From Bin87 sp965262485 (GTDB lineage Bacteria > Chloroflexota > Dehalococcoidia > Lucifugimonadales > UBA3495), in assembly GCA_965262485.1 (NCBI GenBank), contig OZ253540.1:2542001-2606000 (forward strand): a stretch of 64,000 bases of DNA, written 5' to 3'. The translations under genes were made by a program, and so were the position numbers. Below the pieces are notes generated by a model. It was not told the DNA's origin. It worked only from the letters and a program-made list of their open reading frames with translations, and made no database searches. Shown here piece after piece: positions 23,293 through 31,670 of the stretch. Positions within the stretch are counted from its first letter, which is position 1; each line of letters opens with the position of its first letter.

Positions 23293-23961
23293 ATGACAAC
23301 CAAGCCTAAACCTGCCACCGAGTCCGTCGCCGCCACCGCCGGGAGTGATGTGGAACGTACCGGCGCAATCTGCTTGCGCCTGGAGTCGCTGGGTATCGAC
23401 CACCAGGCCGACGATTTTCCAGCGCAGTTCATCGAGTTTTGCGAGCAGAACAACCTGTACGAAATGGAAGTAAACGCCGATGGAGAACTGATAATACTGC
23501 CCATGACTGGACACCGCGGCAACCGACATGAAAGTTACCTCAATCATTTTCTGACAGGATGGGAGATTGAACACGGCGGCGTGGCATCATCCCAATCCAG
23601 TCGCTACCGTCTATCGTCCGGCGAGATCCGGGGACCCGACGCCGCCTGGATTACCCGGGAACGCTACGATGCCCTGCCCGAACAACAGCGGCTAACCATA
23701 ATTGAAGGCGCCCCCGATTTCGTGGCAGAAATCCGTTCCCGCACCGATAACCTGGCCCCCTTGCAACGCAAGATGGGTTTGTGGATGGCCGGCGGCGCCC
23801 GGTTGGGCTGGCTAATCGATCCGGAGAATCGCCGTGCCTACGTTTACCGGCAAGGTCAACCTGAACCGGAAACGCTGGAAGACCCGGAAACGTTGGACGG
23901 CGGTGATGTGCTGGCCGGATTCTCTTTTCCCGTGCGTCAATACGTTTTCGACCTGCAATAG
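23293..23961 (+). CDS. Uma2-family (DUF820) putative endonuclease
   Basis: The 222-residue protein has the Uma2/DUF820 restriction-like core: GPDAAWITRERYDALP at about 115-130, APDFVAEIRSRTDNLAPLQR then KM at about 144-165, and GWLIDPENRRAYVYR. The D, E-I-x-S and downstream K/Q residues form the PD-(D/E)XK-type site. Biological targets of Uma2 proteins are unknown; they occur in multiple copies in Cyanobacteria and Chloroflexota. This copy is intact, unlike the one at 52541. folD starts 15 bp after its stop, so both may share a transcript. Confidence 0.88.
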   Translation: MTTKPKPATESVAATAGSDVERTGAICLRLESLGIDHQADDFPAQFIEFCEQNNLYEMEVNADGELIILPMTGHRGNRHESYLNHFLTGWEIEHGGVASSQSSRYRLSSGEIRGPDAAWITRERYDALPEQQRLTIIEGAPDFVAEIRSRTDNLAPLQRKMGLWMAGGARLGWLIDPENRRAYVYRQGQPEPETLEDPETLDGGDVLAGFSFPVRQYVFDLQ

Positions 23962-23976
23962 TTTCTGAGTCTGACC

Positions 23977-24864
23977 ATGGCCGCCCGCATATTGAATGGG
24001 AACGAAATCGCTGCCGACCTGCGCGCTGAAGTAGCCGAAGGCGTGGCGGGCCTGTTGGCGTCCGGCGGGCCGCAACCCGGCCTGGCGGCGGTGCTGGTTG
24101 GAGATGACCCGGCGTCGGCGGTGTACGTTCGCAACAAGGGACGCGCCTGCGCCGAGGCCGGAATGCGCTCGGAAACCTTTCACCTGCCCGCCGACACGGG
24201 GCAAGCCGATCTGGTGGACCTGGTTGCCGGTCTCAACGCGGACAACAGATTCCACGGCATCCTGGTACAGCTGCCATTGCCCGACCAGATTGATGAAGCG
24301 ACGATCATCGAGAGCATCGCGCCGGCCAAGGATGTGGACGGTTTGCACCCCATCAGCCAGGGCCGGATGCTACAGGGTCAACCGACGTTCGTGCCCTGCA
24401 CCCCGGCCGGAGTGCAGCAGGTGCTGCTGCGGTCGGGATACGATCCGGCTGGCAAGCATGTGGTGATTGTGGGCCGCAGCAATATCGTGGGGAAGCCCCT
24501 CGCGGCGCTGCTGATGCAGCGCAAACCGGGAGGCAACGCGACGGTAACCGTATGCCACACGCGGACGCGAGACCTGCCCGACATCACCCGCCAGGCCGAC
24601 ATTCTGGTTGCGGCGATGGGCGTGCCGGCGGCGGTTACGGCGGACATGGTGCGGGAGGGGGCGGTTGTCATCGACGTCGGCATTAACCGGGTGGACGATG
24701 CTTCCCGCCGCCGGGGATACCGGCTGGTGGGCGACGTTGACTACGATGCCGTGGCGGCCAGGGCGGAAGCCATCACACCGGTCCCCGGCGGCATTGGCCC
24801 CATGACTATCGCCCTGCTGCTGAGCAACACGCTGGACGCCGCCCGCCGTACTCATTCCGGTTAA
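23977..24864 (+). CDS. folD: FolD bifunctional methylene-THF dehydrogenase/cyclohydrolase
   Basis: The 295-residue protein carries all FolD landmarks: YVRNKGRACAEAGM with the catalytic Lys, HGILVQLPLPDQID, PAKDVDGLHPISQGRM, the Rossmann loop VIVGRSNIVGKPLA, and the C-terminal TPVPGGIGPMT. It interconverts 5,10-methylene-, methenyl- and 10-formyl-tetrahydrofolate in the cytoplasm. The length is normal. It lies just after the Uma2 gene and upstream of queA, with a family A fragment between. Confidence 0.94.
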   Translation: MAARILNGNEIAADLRAEVAEGVAGLLASGGPQPGLAAVLVGDDPASAVYVRNKGRACAEAGMRSETFHLPADTGQADLVDLVAGLNADNRFHGILVQLPLPDQIDEATIIESIAPAKDVDGLHPISQGRMLQGQPTFVPCTPAGVQQVLLRSGYDPAGKHVVIVGRSNIVGKPLAALLMQRKPGGNATVTVCHTRTRDLPDITRQADILVAAMGVPAAVTADMVREGAVVIDVGINRVDDASRRRGYRLVGDVDYDAVAARAEAITPVPGGIGPMTIALLLSNTLDAARRTHSG

Positions 24865-24880
24865 CCCGCGCCGCATAAAC

Positions 24881-24926
24881 TTTGTCATTGCGACCCCGTA
24901 CTCGATGCGGGGGTTGGCAACCTCGC
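24881..24926. repeat. Family A fragment between folD and queA
   Basis: TTTGTCATTGCGACCCCGTA and the inverted hairpin half ending GGGGGTTGGCAACCTCG match the inner arm of family A. The outer ends are missing. The queA start lies 18 bp beyond, so the fragment forms part of its leader. Confidence 0.7.
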
Positions 24927-24943
24927 TGCCTATTTACACCGCC

Positions 24944-25996
24944 ATGCGCACCAGTGATTTCGATTACCACCTGCCGCAGGAGCGAATCGCCCAAACTCCC
25001 GCCGAGCCTCGGGACGCATCCCGTCTTTTGGTATTGCGCCGGGACACCGGATACCCGGGCGGCGAGCCCGGCATCGAACACCGCAAATTCCGCCAGCTGA
25101 CTGATTACCTGCGTCCCGGCGACCTGATGGTATTCAACCGCAGTCGCGTCATTCCCGCTCGGCTGCATGGCGTGGAAACTCGGTCCGGCGCGCGGGTGGA
25201 GGTTTTGCTGGTGCGCCGCACTGAACCCAACATCTGGCAGGCCCTGGGGCGTCCGGGCCGCCGTCTTCGCGTCGGCGCAGAGGTGATGATAGGGTCTGAC
25301 ACGATTGGGGCACGCGTGGAGATTATCGCGGCCCACCAAAACGGGTTGCGCACCGTCCGCCTTTCCGACGAGGCGCTGATCGAACGACTTGGGGAGCTGC
25401 CCCTGCCACCTTATATTAAGGAAACTCCGGACGACCCCAACCGCTACCAAACGGTGTACGCCGATGCGCCGGGCAGCGTGGCAGCGCCGACCGCCGGCCT
25501 GCATTTCACCGACCGGCTGCTCGATGACATCCGGGCGTTGGGCGTCAACACGGCGTGGGTCACGCTGCACGTCGGGCTCGATACATTTCGGCCGGTGAGC
25601 GGAGAAAATATCGGAGAGCATAAAATCCACACCGAGTGGTACGAGCTGACGGCTGATACGGCGGCGGCCATCAATGCTGCCCGCAGCGACGGGCGTCGCA
25701 TCATCGCCGTGGGCACCACCACCGTGCGGACGCTGGAGCAGGTGGCTCAGGATGCTGACGCCGCCGGTCGTGCAGCCATTGGGCCGGCCACCGGCGACGC
25801 CGACCTGTTCATACTGCCGGGCCACCGGTTCCGCCTGGTGGACGCAATGCTGACCAACTTCCACCTGCCCCGCTCCACGCTGCTGATGCTGGTTTCCGCC
25901 TTTGCCGGGAGGGAAACCATATTATCCGCGTATGAAACCGCGGTTAGGCAGGATTACCGGTTCTACTCGTTCGGCGACGCGATGCTGATTTTGTGA
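24944..25996 (+). CDS. queA: S-adenosylmethionine:tRNA ribosyltransferase-isomerase QueA
   Basis: The 350-residue protein begins MRTSDFDYHLPQERIAQTPA, the QueA N-terminus. It has LMVFNRSRVIPARLHG, SVAAPTAGLHFTDRLLDDI, WVTLHVGLDTFRPV, GTTTVRTLEQ and FHLPRSTLLMLVSAFAGRE. QueA transfers and isomerises the ribose of SAM onto preQ1 in tRNA to make epoxyqueuosine. The length is normal. The frame opens upstream at 24905 inside a repeat fragment; the ATG at 24944 is chosen from the family start, although the ribosome-binding site is weak. Confidence 0.94.
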   Translation: MRTSDFDYHLPQERIAQTPAEPRDASRLLVLRRDTGYPGGEPGIEHRKFRQLTDYLRPGDLMVFNRSRVIPARLHGVETRSGARVEVLLVRRTEPNIWQALGRPGRRLRVGAEVMIGSDTIGARVEIIAAHQNGLRTVRLSDEALIERLGELPLPPYIKETPDDPNRYQTVYADAPGSVAAPTAGLHFTDRLLDDIRALGVNTAWVTLHVGLDTFRPVSGENIGEHKIHTEWYELTADTAAAINAARSDGRRIIAVGTTTVRTLEQVAQDADAAGRAAIGPATGDADLFILPGHRFRLVDAMLTNFHLPRSTLLMLVSAFAGRETILSAYETAVRQDYRFYSFGDAMLIL

Positions 25997-26030
25997 CCCG
26001 TCGCCTTGCCCTGGTTAGCTGAACCTGTGA

Positions 26031-26777
26031 TCAGCTGAACCTGGGCCGTTCGTCATCGCGGTCGCTGTCGTAACCCTCGTCGCGCAGGCTGCGGCGACGG
26101 GAGCCACGACTTGGCCTGTCGTCACCGGAGGATTCAGAGTTCTCGGTCTCATCGGCGGTGAACGGCGGATCGGCGGGTTCGGCGGCAGTTGAGTCCACCA
26201 CATCGGCGGAAGCGCTCGCCTCACCGGAGCCGGCCGCATCATCTTCCATCGGGGGCGGCGCGAATTCAGGATGCGCGCGACGAAACTCGTCCAGGGCCGA
26301 TTGCAGGTATTGCTGGAAAGTTTCCGGGTCGCGCACCTGCATGGCGATCCGACGACGGTTGTTGGTGTACACCCGCAGCGGGTCGCCCATGAAACCACGG
26401 TCGTTGACGACTTCCCGAATCTGGCTGAAATGCAATTGACGACTGCGTGGAGTGCCAAACATGATCACCAGGGCATCGGAGTAAATCCGGTACTGGCGAG
26501 GTCCGGTTAGCCACGAGTATCCGCCAACCCCCAGGCCCACTATGATCAACAGGTAGGCGCCGCCGCCGCTGCGGCGCGGTTGTTCAGGCTGCTCCGCTTC
26601 GCCGCCCGGGGTTTGCGCGGGAGCGGGGGTTTCAACCGGAGGCGGGTCTCCGGCCCTCAAATCCATAACCAATTGATACAAGCCGAACAGAATAACCGCT
26701 ACGGCCAGGATGAGCGTGAGGTTGAACCTGACGCGACTCGGTGCCCAATACACGAGCTGGGTTTCGGGCTGCTGCAT
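26031..26777 (-). CDS. Two-helix membrane protein with a PH-like domain and acidic Ser/Arg-rich tail
   Basis: The 248-residue protein has a transmembrane helix (NLTLILAVAVILFGLYQLVM, about 19-38), a Pro/Glu-rich linker and a second helix (AYLLIIVGLGVGGYSWLTG). A segment of about 60 residues follows (YRIYSDALVIMFGTPRSRQL then HFSQIREVV), resembling a bacterial PH domain. The last ~85 residues are acidic and Ser-rich, ending SRRRSLRDEGYDSDRDDERP, probably disordered. The topology suggests membrane anchoring with a cytoplasmic PH-like module. The function is unknown. It is convergent with queA. Confidence 0.65.
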   Translation of the reverse strand: MQQPETQLVYWAPSRVRFNLTLILAVAVILFGLYQLVMDLRAGDPPPVETPAPAQTPGGEAEQPEQPRRSGGGAYLLIIVGLGVGGYSWLTGPRQYRIYSDALVIMFGTPRSRQLHFSQIREVVNDRGFMGDPLRVYTNNRRRIAMQVRDPETFQQYLQSALDEFRRAHPEFAPPPMEDDAAGSGEASASADVVDSTAAEPADPPFTADETENSESSGDDRPSRGSRRRSLRDEGYDSDRDDERPRFS

Positions 26778-26890
26778 TGTAATCTCACACCTGCCGATGT
26801 TGTACGCCGACATTAGTTGACTGGGCGCGCCGGAAAGCCACAGCGCTTCCGGCACAACGACGGATATGTTACCACACGCCGCCCCCTACT

Positions 26891-27121
26891 CTCACGCGTA
26901 CCCACTTTGTCAAACCAAACCGGCCTGCTGTCATTGCGAGGAGCGCCCCTCACCCCAACCCCTCTCCCAGGGGAGAGGGGCTATTGGCCCCCGGCGCATT
27001 TTCTCCCCTTGCCCTCCGGAGAGGGGTTGGGGGTGAGGGCGGAACACCCGTCCCCTGCATCCTGCCAACCCTCGTATCAAGTATGGGGTCGCAATGACAG
27101 ACCAAAGTGGGTACGCGCGGG
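26891..27121. mobile_element. Family A element carrying a nested family C element
   Basis: The outer ends match family A (CTCACGCGTACCCACTTT; AAAGTGGGTACGCG). In the middle, 26946-27040 is a family C unit with 22-bp inverted ends (GCCCCTCACCCCAACCCCTC and its inverse). The right A arm resumes with TATCAAGTATGGGGTCGCAA. This fills the 430-bp divergent gap before the FAH gene; nothing else is visible. Confidence 0.82.
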
Positions 27122-27209
27122 CCCGTGTTTGGCTTGACCGTGCCCGGCGTTGGTGCCAGAATTGGGGTCGAATTACCGATCACTCACCAATTTACAGGAG
27201 GCGAGGGCC

Positions 27210-27995
27210 ATGCTGATTTGCAGGTTTCGCACCGGCGACCGAATAGCTCACGGTATTGTTGAAGGCGACAACGTTCTGGAGGTACAGGGCGGTCTGTTTG
27301 ACGGGCTGAAACAATCCGGCAGCACCTACGCCCTCAGTTCGGTGAAACTGCTGCCACCGGTGATACCGCCGACGTTCTATGCGGCCGGTATCAACTTTCC
27401 CGAACACGTTACCTGGGCAGCCCAAATGCGCGGCGAAGAGCCCAATTTGCCCAAGCAGGCCGACGTTGGATACCGGGCCGTGAACGCCCTGACCGGCCAG
27501 GGCGACCCCATCATGGTTCCCGCCGACGCCACCGAAATGCTGCAATACGAGGGCGAAGTCGTGGTGGTTATCGGCAAGGAATGTCGCAACGTTTCGGAAG
27601 CAGAATCGCTGGACTATGTGCTGGGCTACACTATCGGCAACGACGTGAGCGAACGCACCTGGCAGCGCAACGACCGCACGATGTGGCGGGCCAAAAACAC
27701 CGACACGTTCAAACCGATGGGGCCGTGGATCGCCACCGATCTGGACCCGGACGAACTCCACGTTACCGTCCAGGTCAATGAGCGGGTGGTCGGCGAATAC
27801 GACCTGAACACGGCGATATTCGGCGTGCGGGAATACATCAGCAAGATGAGCCATTACCTGACGCTGGTGCCCGGCGACATCCTGTGGATGGGCACCGACG
27901 GCGCCACCGAAAATATGAAGGATGGCGACGTCTGCGACATCACCATCAACGGCATCGGAACGCTGAGCAATCCGGTGGTATGGGGCAAGGCCTGA
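27210..27995 (+). CDS. Fumarylacetoacetate hydrolase (FAH)-family protein
   Basis: The 261-residue protein has the FAH core: PTFYAAGINFPEHVTWAAQM, LQYEGEVVVVIGKECRNVSE with the metal-binding Glu pair, VLGYTIGNDVSERTWQRNDR, KPMGPWIATDLDPDEL and TLVPGDILWMGTDGATENMK. Family members cleave C-C bonds or isomerise 2-oxo-acids in aromatic or sugar-acid catabolism with Mg2+. The exact substrate is unknown. The ATG at 27210 follows AGGAGG; the frame opens upstream at 27150 without support. Confidence 0.88.
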   Translation: MLICRFRTGDRIAHGIVEGDNVLEVQGGLFDGLKQSGSTYALSSVKLLPPVIPPTFYAAGINFPEHVTWAAQMRGEEPNLPKQADVGYRAVNALTGQGDPIMVPADATEMLQYEGEVVVVIGKECRNVSEAESLDYVLGYTIGNDVSERTWQRNDRTMWRAKNTDTFKPMGPWIATDLDPDELHVTVQVNERVVGEYDLNTAIFGVREYISKMSHYLTLVPGDILWMGTDGATENMKDGDVCDITINGIGTLSNPVVWGKA

Positions 27996-28001
27996 TCAGT
28001 T

Positions 28002-28062
28002 GAGCGCCGGCATCCCCGGAGGCTTTCCGCCACACCGGGGATGCCGTATAACTTCGGCGCTC
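28002..28062 (+). terminator. Long interrupted hairpin after the FAH gene
   Basis: GAGCGCCGGCATCCCCGG pairs with CCGGGGATGCCG and, after a 9-nt bulge, GGCGCTC. It starts 6 bp after the stop codon. There is no T-run, but it is placed as a terminator or mRNA-stabilising structure. Confidence 0.6.
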
Positions 28063-28099
28063 AACACCGGTGTTGGAACCGGCAGCGGCCCCGGGTATC

Positions 28100-28574
28100 C
28101 TCACGCGTACCCACTTTGTGAAACCAAACTGGCCGACTGTCATTGCGAAGGGTTCCCACCCCCAAGGCTATCGTACACGGGCCAAATAACCACCGTCATT
28201 CCCGCTTAACCACCGTCATTCCCGCTCAATCACCGTCATTCCCGCGAAAGCGGGAATCCAGTGACCGATGCCGGTAGCTTCGCTGCGAAAATCCAGCAGA
28301 TTACGTGCTCTGGACTCCGGCCCCGTATCAAGTACGGGGTGACGTTCTTTCGCCGGAGTGACGTGGCTGTAATTTCATATGCGATAGCCCTGACCTACTG
28401 TCATTGCGAGCGCAGCGTGGCAATCTCGTCGCCGTAGCAATAGTGGTTTGCCGACGTGTGTCCAACCTCAATGAGATTGCCACGTCGCTGCGCTCCTCGC
28501 AATGACAGTCGGGGGTGGGAGCCCTTCGCAATGACAGCAGGCCAGTTTGGATTGACAAAGCGGGCACACGTGAG
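28100..28574. mobile_element. Family A element interrupted by a nested B1 element
   Basis: The A ends are at 28100 (CTCACGCGTACCCACTTT) and 28574 (GGGCACACGTGAG). The left part stops at CCCACCCCCA, and B1 occupies 28165-28391. A then resumes at CTACTGTCATTGCGAG. With B1 removed, the remaining ~248 bp resembles the copy at 23004. The two elements fill nearly the whole 630-bp gap between the FAH and DUF4234 genes. Confidence 0.82.
28165..28391. mobile_element. Family B1 element (copy 1), nested in family A
   Basis: The ends are AAGGCTATCG and CATATGCGATAGCCCT, inverted copies of each other. Inside are three near-identical ACCGTCATTCCCGC units, the TTCCCGCGAAAGCGGGAA hairpin and the CCCCGTATCAAGTACGGGG hairpin. 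It encodes nothing recognisable. Confidence 0.8.
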
Positions 28575-28626
28575 CCCCGGGTAGCAACTGGACAATTGGC
28601 CGGCAATCCCGTACATTCTGGTGCCT

Positions 28627-29454
28627 ATGACGGTTTCCGGCGGAGGCGCCACCTGTCCCCAATGCGACGCCCCGTACGAAATGGGGCACAGATTCTGCGG
28701 ACACTGCGGACACGGTCTGCCGGCATCTCGACCGCCGTCCACCGGCGCATCGGCTCCCGGGCCGTTGGAACGGGCACGGCAAAGCGCACCGCGTTGGCGG
28801 CCCCTTCTGGAACGGATACTCGCTCCGGATCGCACCCGCCCCCGACAAGTGGAACGGCCGCCGCCGCCGCCGCAGGGCTACGCAGTACCCTACTTCATAC
28901 CTCTCAACCGCGTTATTCTGCTGACCTTCCTGACCACCGGTTTATACTTCTTCTACTGGATGTACATTACTTGGCGGCACTATCGCGACTATACTGAGGA
29001 ACAGGTATTTCCGGTATGGCACGCCCTGTCAATGCTGGTGCCGATTTACCAGTTTTTCCGGCTCCACGCTCACGTGCGCGTTTACCAGGAACTGATGGCG
29101 CAACGGCGCGTGCCCAGCACCCTGAATGCGATGCGAACCGTGGGTCTGTTCGCCGCGCTGGCGGTGCTGGGATTGGTCACGTTTCGGCTGACCGCCGAAA
29201 CACCTTTATCTCCGCTGGAGGAATTGGGCTATGTCGGGGCCAACATCGCCAGTGTTGCCATAACTGCCTGGATAATATGGCAGGTTCAGAGCAACATCAA
29301 CCGGTTCTGGCAACACCGGGTGGGGGTGCGACTAACCAGAGCCCCGATTGACCTGATGCAAATTGTGATGAGCGTGCTGGGAGTGCTGAGCTGGGGCTTC
29401 GTGATTTTCGTGCTGGTCACCGACCCGGCGGCGGCGGCGGTGGCCGCTCCCTGA
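28627..29454 (+). CDS. Zinc-ribbon plus DUF4234-like membrane protein
   Basis: The 275-residue protein has an N-terminal zinc ribbon (CPQC at about 10-13 and CGHCG at about 24-28), then a Pro/Arg-rich linker. The membrane domain begins YFIPLNRVILLTFLTTGLYF, FYWMYITWRHYRDYT, as in DUF4234 proteins. About five transmembrane helices are visible. The zinc ribbon and linker face the cytoplasm by the positive-inside rule. The function of the family is unknown. The start could be GTG 28621 or ATG 28627; I use the ATG. Confidence 0.75.
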   Translation: MTVSGGGATCPQCDAPYEMGHRFCGHCGHGLPASRPPSTGASAPGPLERARQSAPRWRPLLERILAPDRTRPRQVERPPPPPQGYAVPYFIPLNRVILLTFLTTGLYFFYWMYITWRHYRDYTEEQVFPVWHALSMLVPIYQFFRLHAHVRVYQELMAQRRVPSTLNAMRTVGLFAALAVLGLVTFRLTAETPLSPLEELGYVGANIASVAITAWIIWQVQSNINRFWQHRVGVRLTRAPIDLMQIVMSVLGVLSWGFVIFVLVTDPAAAAVAAP

Positions 29455-29503
29455 GGCACGCCGACCGATTACGCCGGACGATGCCGACCCCGGCCCCAAG
29501 CTG

Positions 29504-30127
29504 TTACAACGAACCGAGGGCCACCTGGACCATGCGGCGTTCCAGTGACAACGCCAGATCCGTAGCGAGTTCGGTGCGATCATGTTCGCCCACGGCTCCA
29601 ACGAAGGCCACTCCCAGCAAACGGCCAACCCGGAAGTCTATCACCGTCGAGGAGAGCAGACCGGCCGGCCCGCCCTGCAACACCTGCAAGCCCACCGCTT
29701 CATCGTACAATCCGCTGGCCTGCACCCGGTTTACCGCAACGATCTGCTGACCCGAGCCGCCGCTCTGGCCCACGTTTTCCTCAAAGTCTTTCAGGAAAAT
29801 ATCGGACATCCAGCCCGACACCTGCTCCGGATTTTCAAACAGGTGGACGACGGTAGCGCCGACGAAATTGAGGCCATCCGCCGGCGTAACGTCGGAAGTG
29901 GGCACGAACTCCCGCATGAAGCCGCTGATACGGCCGGCGTTGCGAAACCGGACGGCGCTGCTGCCGGCAAATCCGTTTTCAGCCAGCTCGTCATTGTCGA
30001 GCACCCCGGAGCGGGCTAATTGATAACTGCGCAGCTGGTCGGGTAAATCACCCTCAGCAAGCGTCATGTATTCCAGGTCGGCCTCGCCGATGCGGTAAGT
30101 GGCTTTCCAGAGGGCATCGGATTGCAC
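29504..30127 (-). CDS. Conserved-looking protein of unknown function following the BNR gene
   Basis: The 207-residue protein starts at GTG 30127 with AAAGGA upstream. It reads LEYMTLAEGDLPDQLRSYQL early, then FVGATVVHLFENPEQVSGWM and RLLGVAFVGAVGEHDRTELA with LALSLERRM near the end. The composition is that of a soluble alpha/beta protein; lipoprotein-type proteins of similar pattern occur in Chloroflexota, but no signal peptide is seen here. No motif of known function was recognised. It begins 125 bp after the stop of the BNR gene and may be cotranscribed with it. The frame can be read back to a TTG at 30232. Confidence 0.55.
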   Translation of the reverse strand: MQSDALWKATYRIGEADLEYMTLAEGDLPDQLRSYQLARSGVLDNDELAENGFAGSSAVRFRNAGRISGFMREFVPTSDVTPADGLNFVGATVVHLFENPEQVSGWMSDIFLKDFEENVGQSGGSGQQIVAVNRVQASGLYDEAVGLQVLQGGPAGLLSSTVIDFRVGRLLGVAFVGAVGEHDRTELATDLALSLERRMVQVALGSL

Positions 30128-30251
30128 GGTAAGAAGTCCTTTGATCGATCGCCGGAAGGGAATGTTGGGGCGAAGTCGCCCTCGCCCCGTTTGATTTTTA
30201 CCAGTAGTTGGGACGGAACCGGCCGTCGGCAATCAAAATTGCCGGGTCAGG

Positions 30252-31331
30252 CTAACCCGCCACCATGGGATACACGTGCCGTCCCCTGGTCATTTCGACC
30301 GGAACGTCGGTGCGACTCCAGTTGTTACCCCCGTCGCCGCTACAATATACGTGACCGTCCCGGTCGCAGCAGTAGACGTTATCCGGCGAGTTTCGGTCAA
30401 TTGCGATCTGGAACATGCGGGCCGGGGCGACCTCGCCCAGGTCGAGCCGTTCCCAGCTCTCACCGGCGTCGGTGGATCTCACCAGCACACCGGCATCCAC
30501 CGTGCCGGCGGGAGCGCTGCCGCCACCGGCGCCGGCGGCCAGATACATGATGCTGGGATCGTGGGGCGCTACCACCAGGTCGCGGCAATAACTGCCGCCC
30601 TCGAACATCTCGTCGATGGAGACAAATTCCCAATCCTTGCCGCGGTGTCGGCTGCGGAACATGGCGAGCTGGGTGATGATGTACACCAGCCCGGGGCTCG
30701 ACGGGTTGACCTGAACGCCGTGCAGGTCAACGGGACCCATGCGGGTGTAATGGCCGTCGGTGATGCAGGACCAGGATTCGCCGCCGTCGCGGGATGCGAT
30801 CAGTCCGCCGACTTCAATCGCGCCGTAAACGTCATCCGGGTGGGCGGGATCGACGCTCAACCCGATGACCCGCTTTACGATTTCGGTTGGGTTCATGGTG
30901 ATGTTGGGGTGAACCAGCCCTTTGGTGTTGAGCTGACGCCAGGAGTTGCCGCCGTCATCAGACCGGCAGACTCGCCCCTGATTGTACCCGGCAAACATGA
31001 TTGACGAGTCGTTGGGGTGGGCGGTCATCGACCAGACCTCGCCGCTCATGGTGTCGGTGCGGTTCCAGGTGTCGCCCCGGTCATCGCTGCGGTACACGCC
31101 GTCCTGAGTGCCCGCGAATACGGTGGACGGGTTGTCGGGATGAACCAGCAACGCGCGCACCTGGGGGTCGGCGGGCAAACCGTTTTCGGCGGCTACCCAC
31201 TTCGAGTCGCCCTCGGTAAGCCGGTACAATCCACCTTCACCCAGCGGCGTACCTTCCACACCCACTACGAGAGCGCTCTCGCCGGCCAGGCCGACGTAAA
31301 TATTCGTTTGATGGCCATTAATGGTAGTCAT
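30252..31331 (-). CDS. BNR/sialidase-like beta-propeller (VPS10/Ycf48-type repeats)
   Basis: The 359-residue protein has repeated Asp-box motifs (S-x-D-x-G-x-x-W): RSDDRGDTWNRTDTM, RSDDGGNSWRQLNTKG, SRDGGESWSCITDG, RSTDAGESWERLDLG and CSGDGGNNWSRTD. Six or seven blades fit the length. The repeats match the photosystem-assembly/sortilin style rather than true sialidases, and no catalytic Arg triad is apparent. There is no signal peptide. The ATG at 31331 follows AGGAGG. The start lies just upstream of a B2 element, and the SMP-30 gene is on the other side of it. Confidence 0.85.
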   Translation of the reverse strand: MTTINGHQTNIYVGLAGESALVVGVEGTPLGEGGLYRLTEGDSKWVAAENGLPADPQVRALLVHPDNPSTVFAGTQDGVYRSDDRGDTWNRTDTMSGEVWSMTAHPNDSSIMFAGYNQGRVCRSDDGGNSWRQLNTKGLVHPNITMNPTEIVKRVIGLSVDPAHPDDVYGAIEVGGLIASRDGGESWSCITDGHYTRMGPVDLHGVQVNPSSPGLVYIITQLAMFRSRHRGKDWEFVSIDEMFEGGSYCRDLVVAPHDPSIMYLAAGAGGGSAPAGTVDAGVLVRSTDAGESWERLDLGEVAPARMFQIAIDRNSPDNVYCCDRDGHVYCSGDGGNNWSRTDVPVEMTRGRHVYPMVAG

Positions 31332-31469
31332 CTGTTAGCCTCCTGCGCTGTGTCAGTATAGACAATGGTTCGAATAATTTTGTGCTAGTCTCCGTGCAGA
31401 TTTTTGGCTCCGCGGAGCAACTTGTCAAGGACTGGACGCGACCGAGCGCCAGATGGCGCGCCGGGACCG

Positions 31470-31670
31470 CCAGGGTGTGTTGGCAAATACCGTCATTCCC
31501 GCACCTCAACCGTCATTCCCGCTTTCGCGGGAATCCAGTGGCCGAAATCGTTAGTCACGGTTCTGATTCTTTCATCATACCCTCTGTGGACTCCTGCCCC
31601 GTATCAAGTACGGGGTGACGTTCTTTCGCAGGAGTGACGGGCTGGTTTGCTAATTGTCAACAGGCTCTAG
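31470..31670. mobile_element. Family B2 element (copy 1)
   Basis: The left end CCAGGGTGTGTTGGCAAATA and the right end AATTGTCAACAGGCTCTAG are inverted relatives. Inside are TTCCCGCTTTCGCGGGAA and the CCCCGTATCAAGTACGGGG hairpin. The right-end CTAG contains the stop codon of the SMP-30 gene on the minus strand. At 201 bp it has the same length as the copy at 56648. It accounts for most of the 335-bp gap after the BNR gene. Confidence 0.82.

Noticed and set aside
28190..28260. Three closely spaced ACCGTCATTCCCGC units looked like a small CRISPR array.
   Set aside because: The units are 14-20 bp with spacers of only a few bases and belong to the inside of a B1 element; there are no spacers of CRISPR length and no cas genes.
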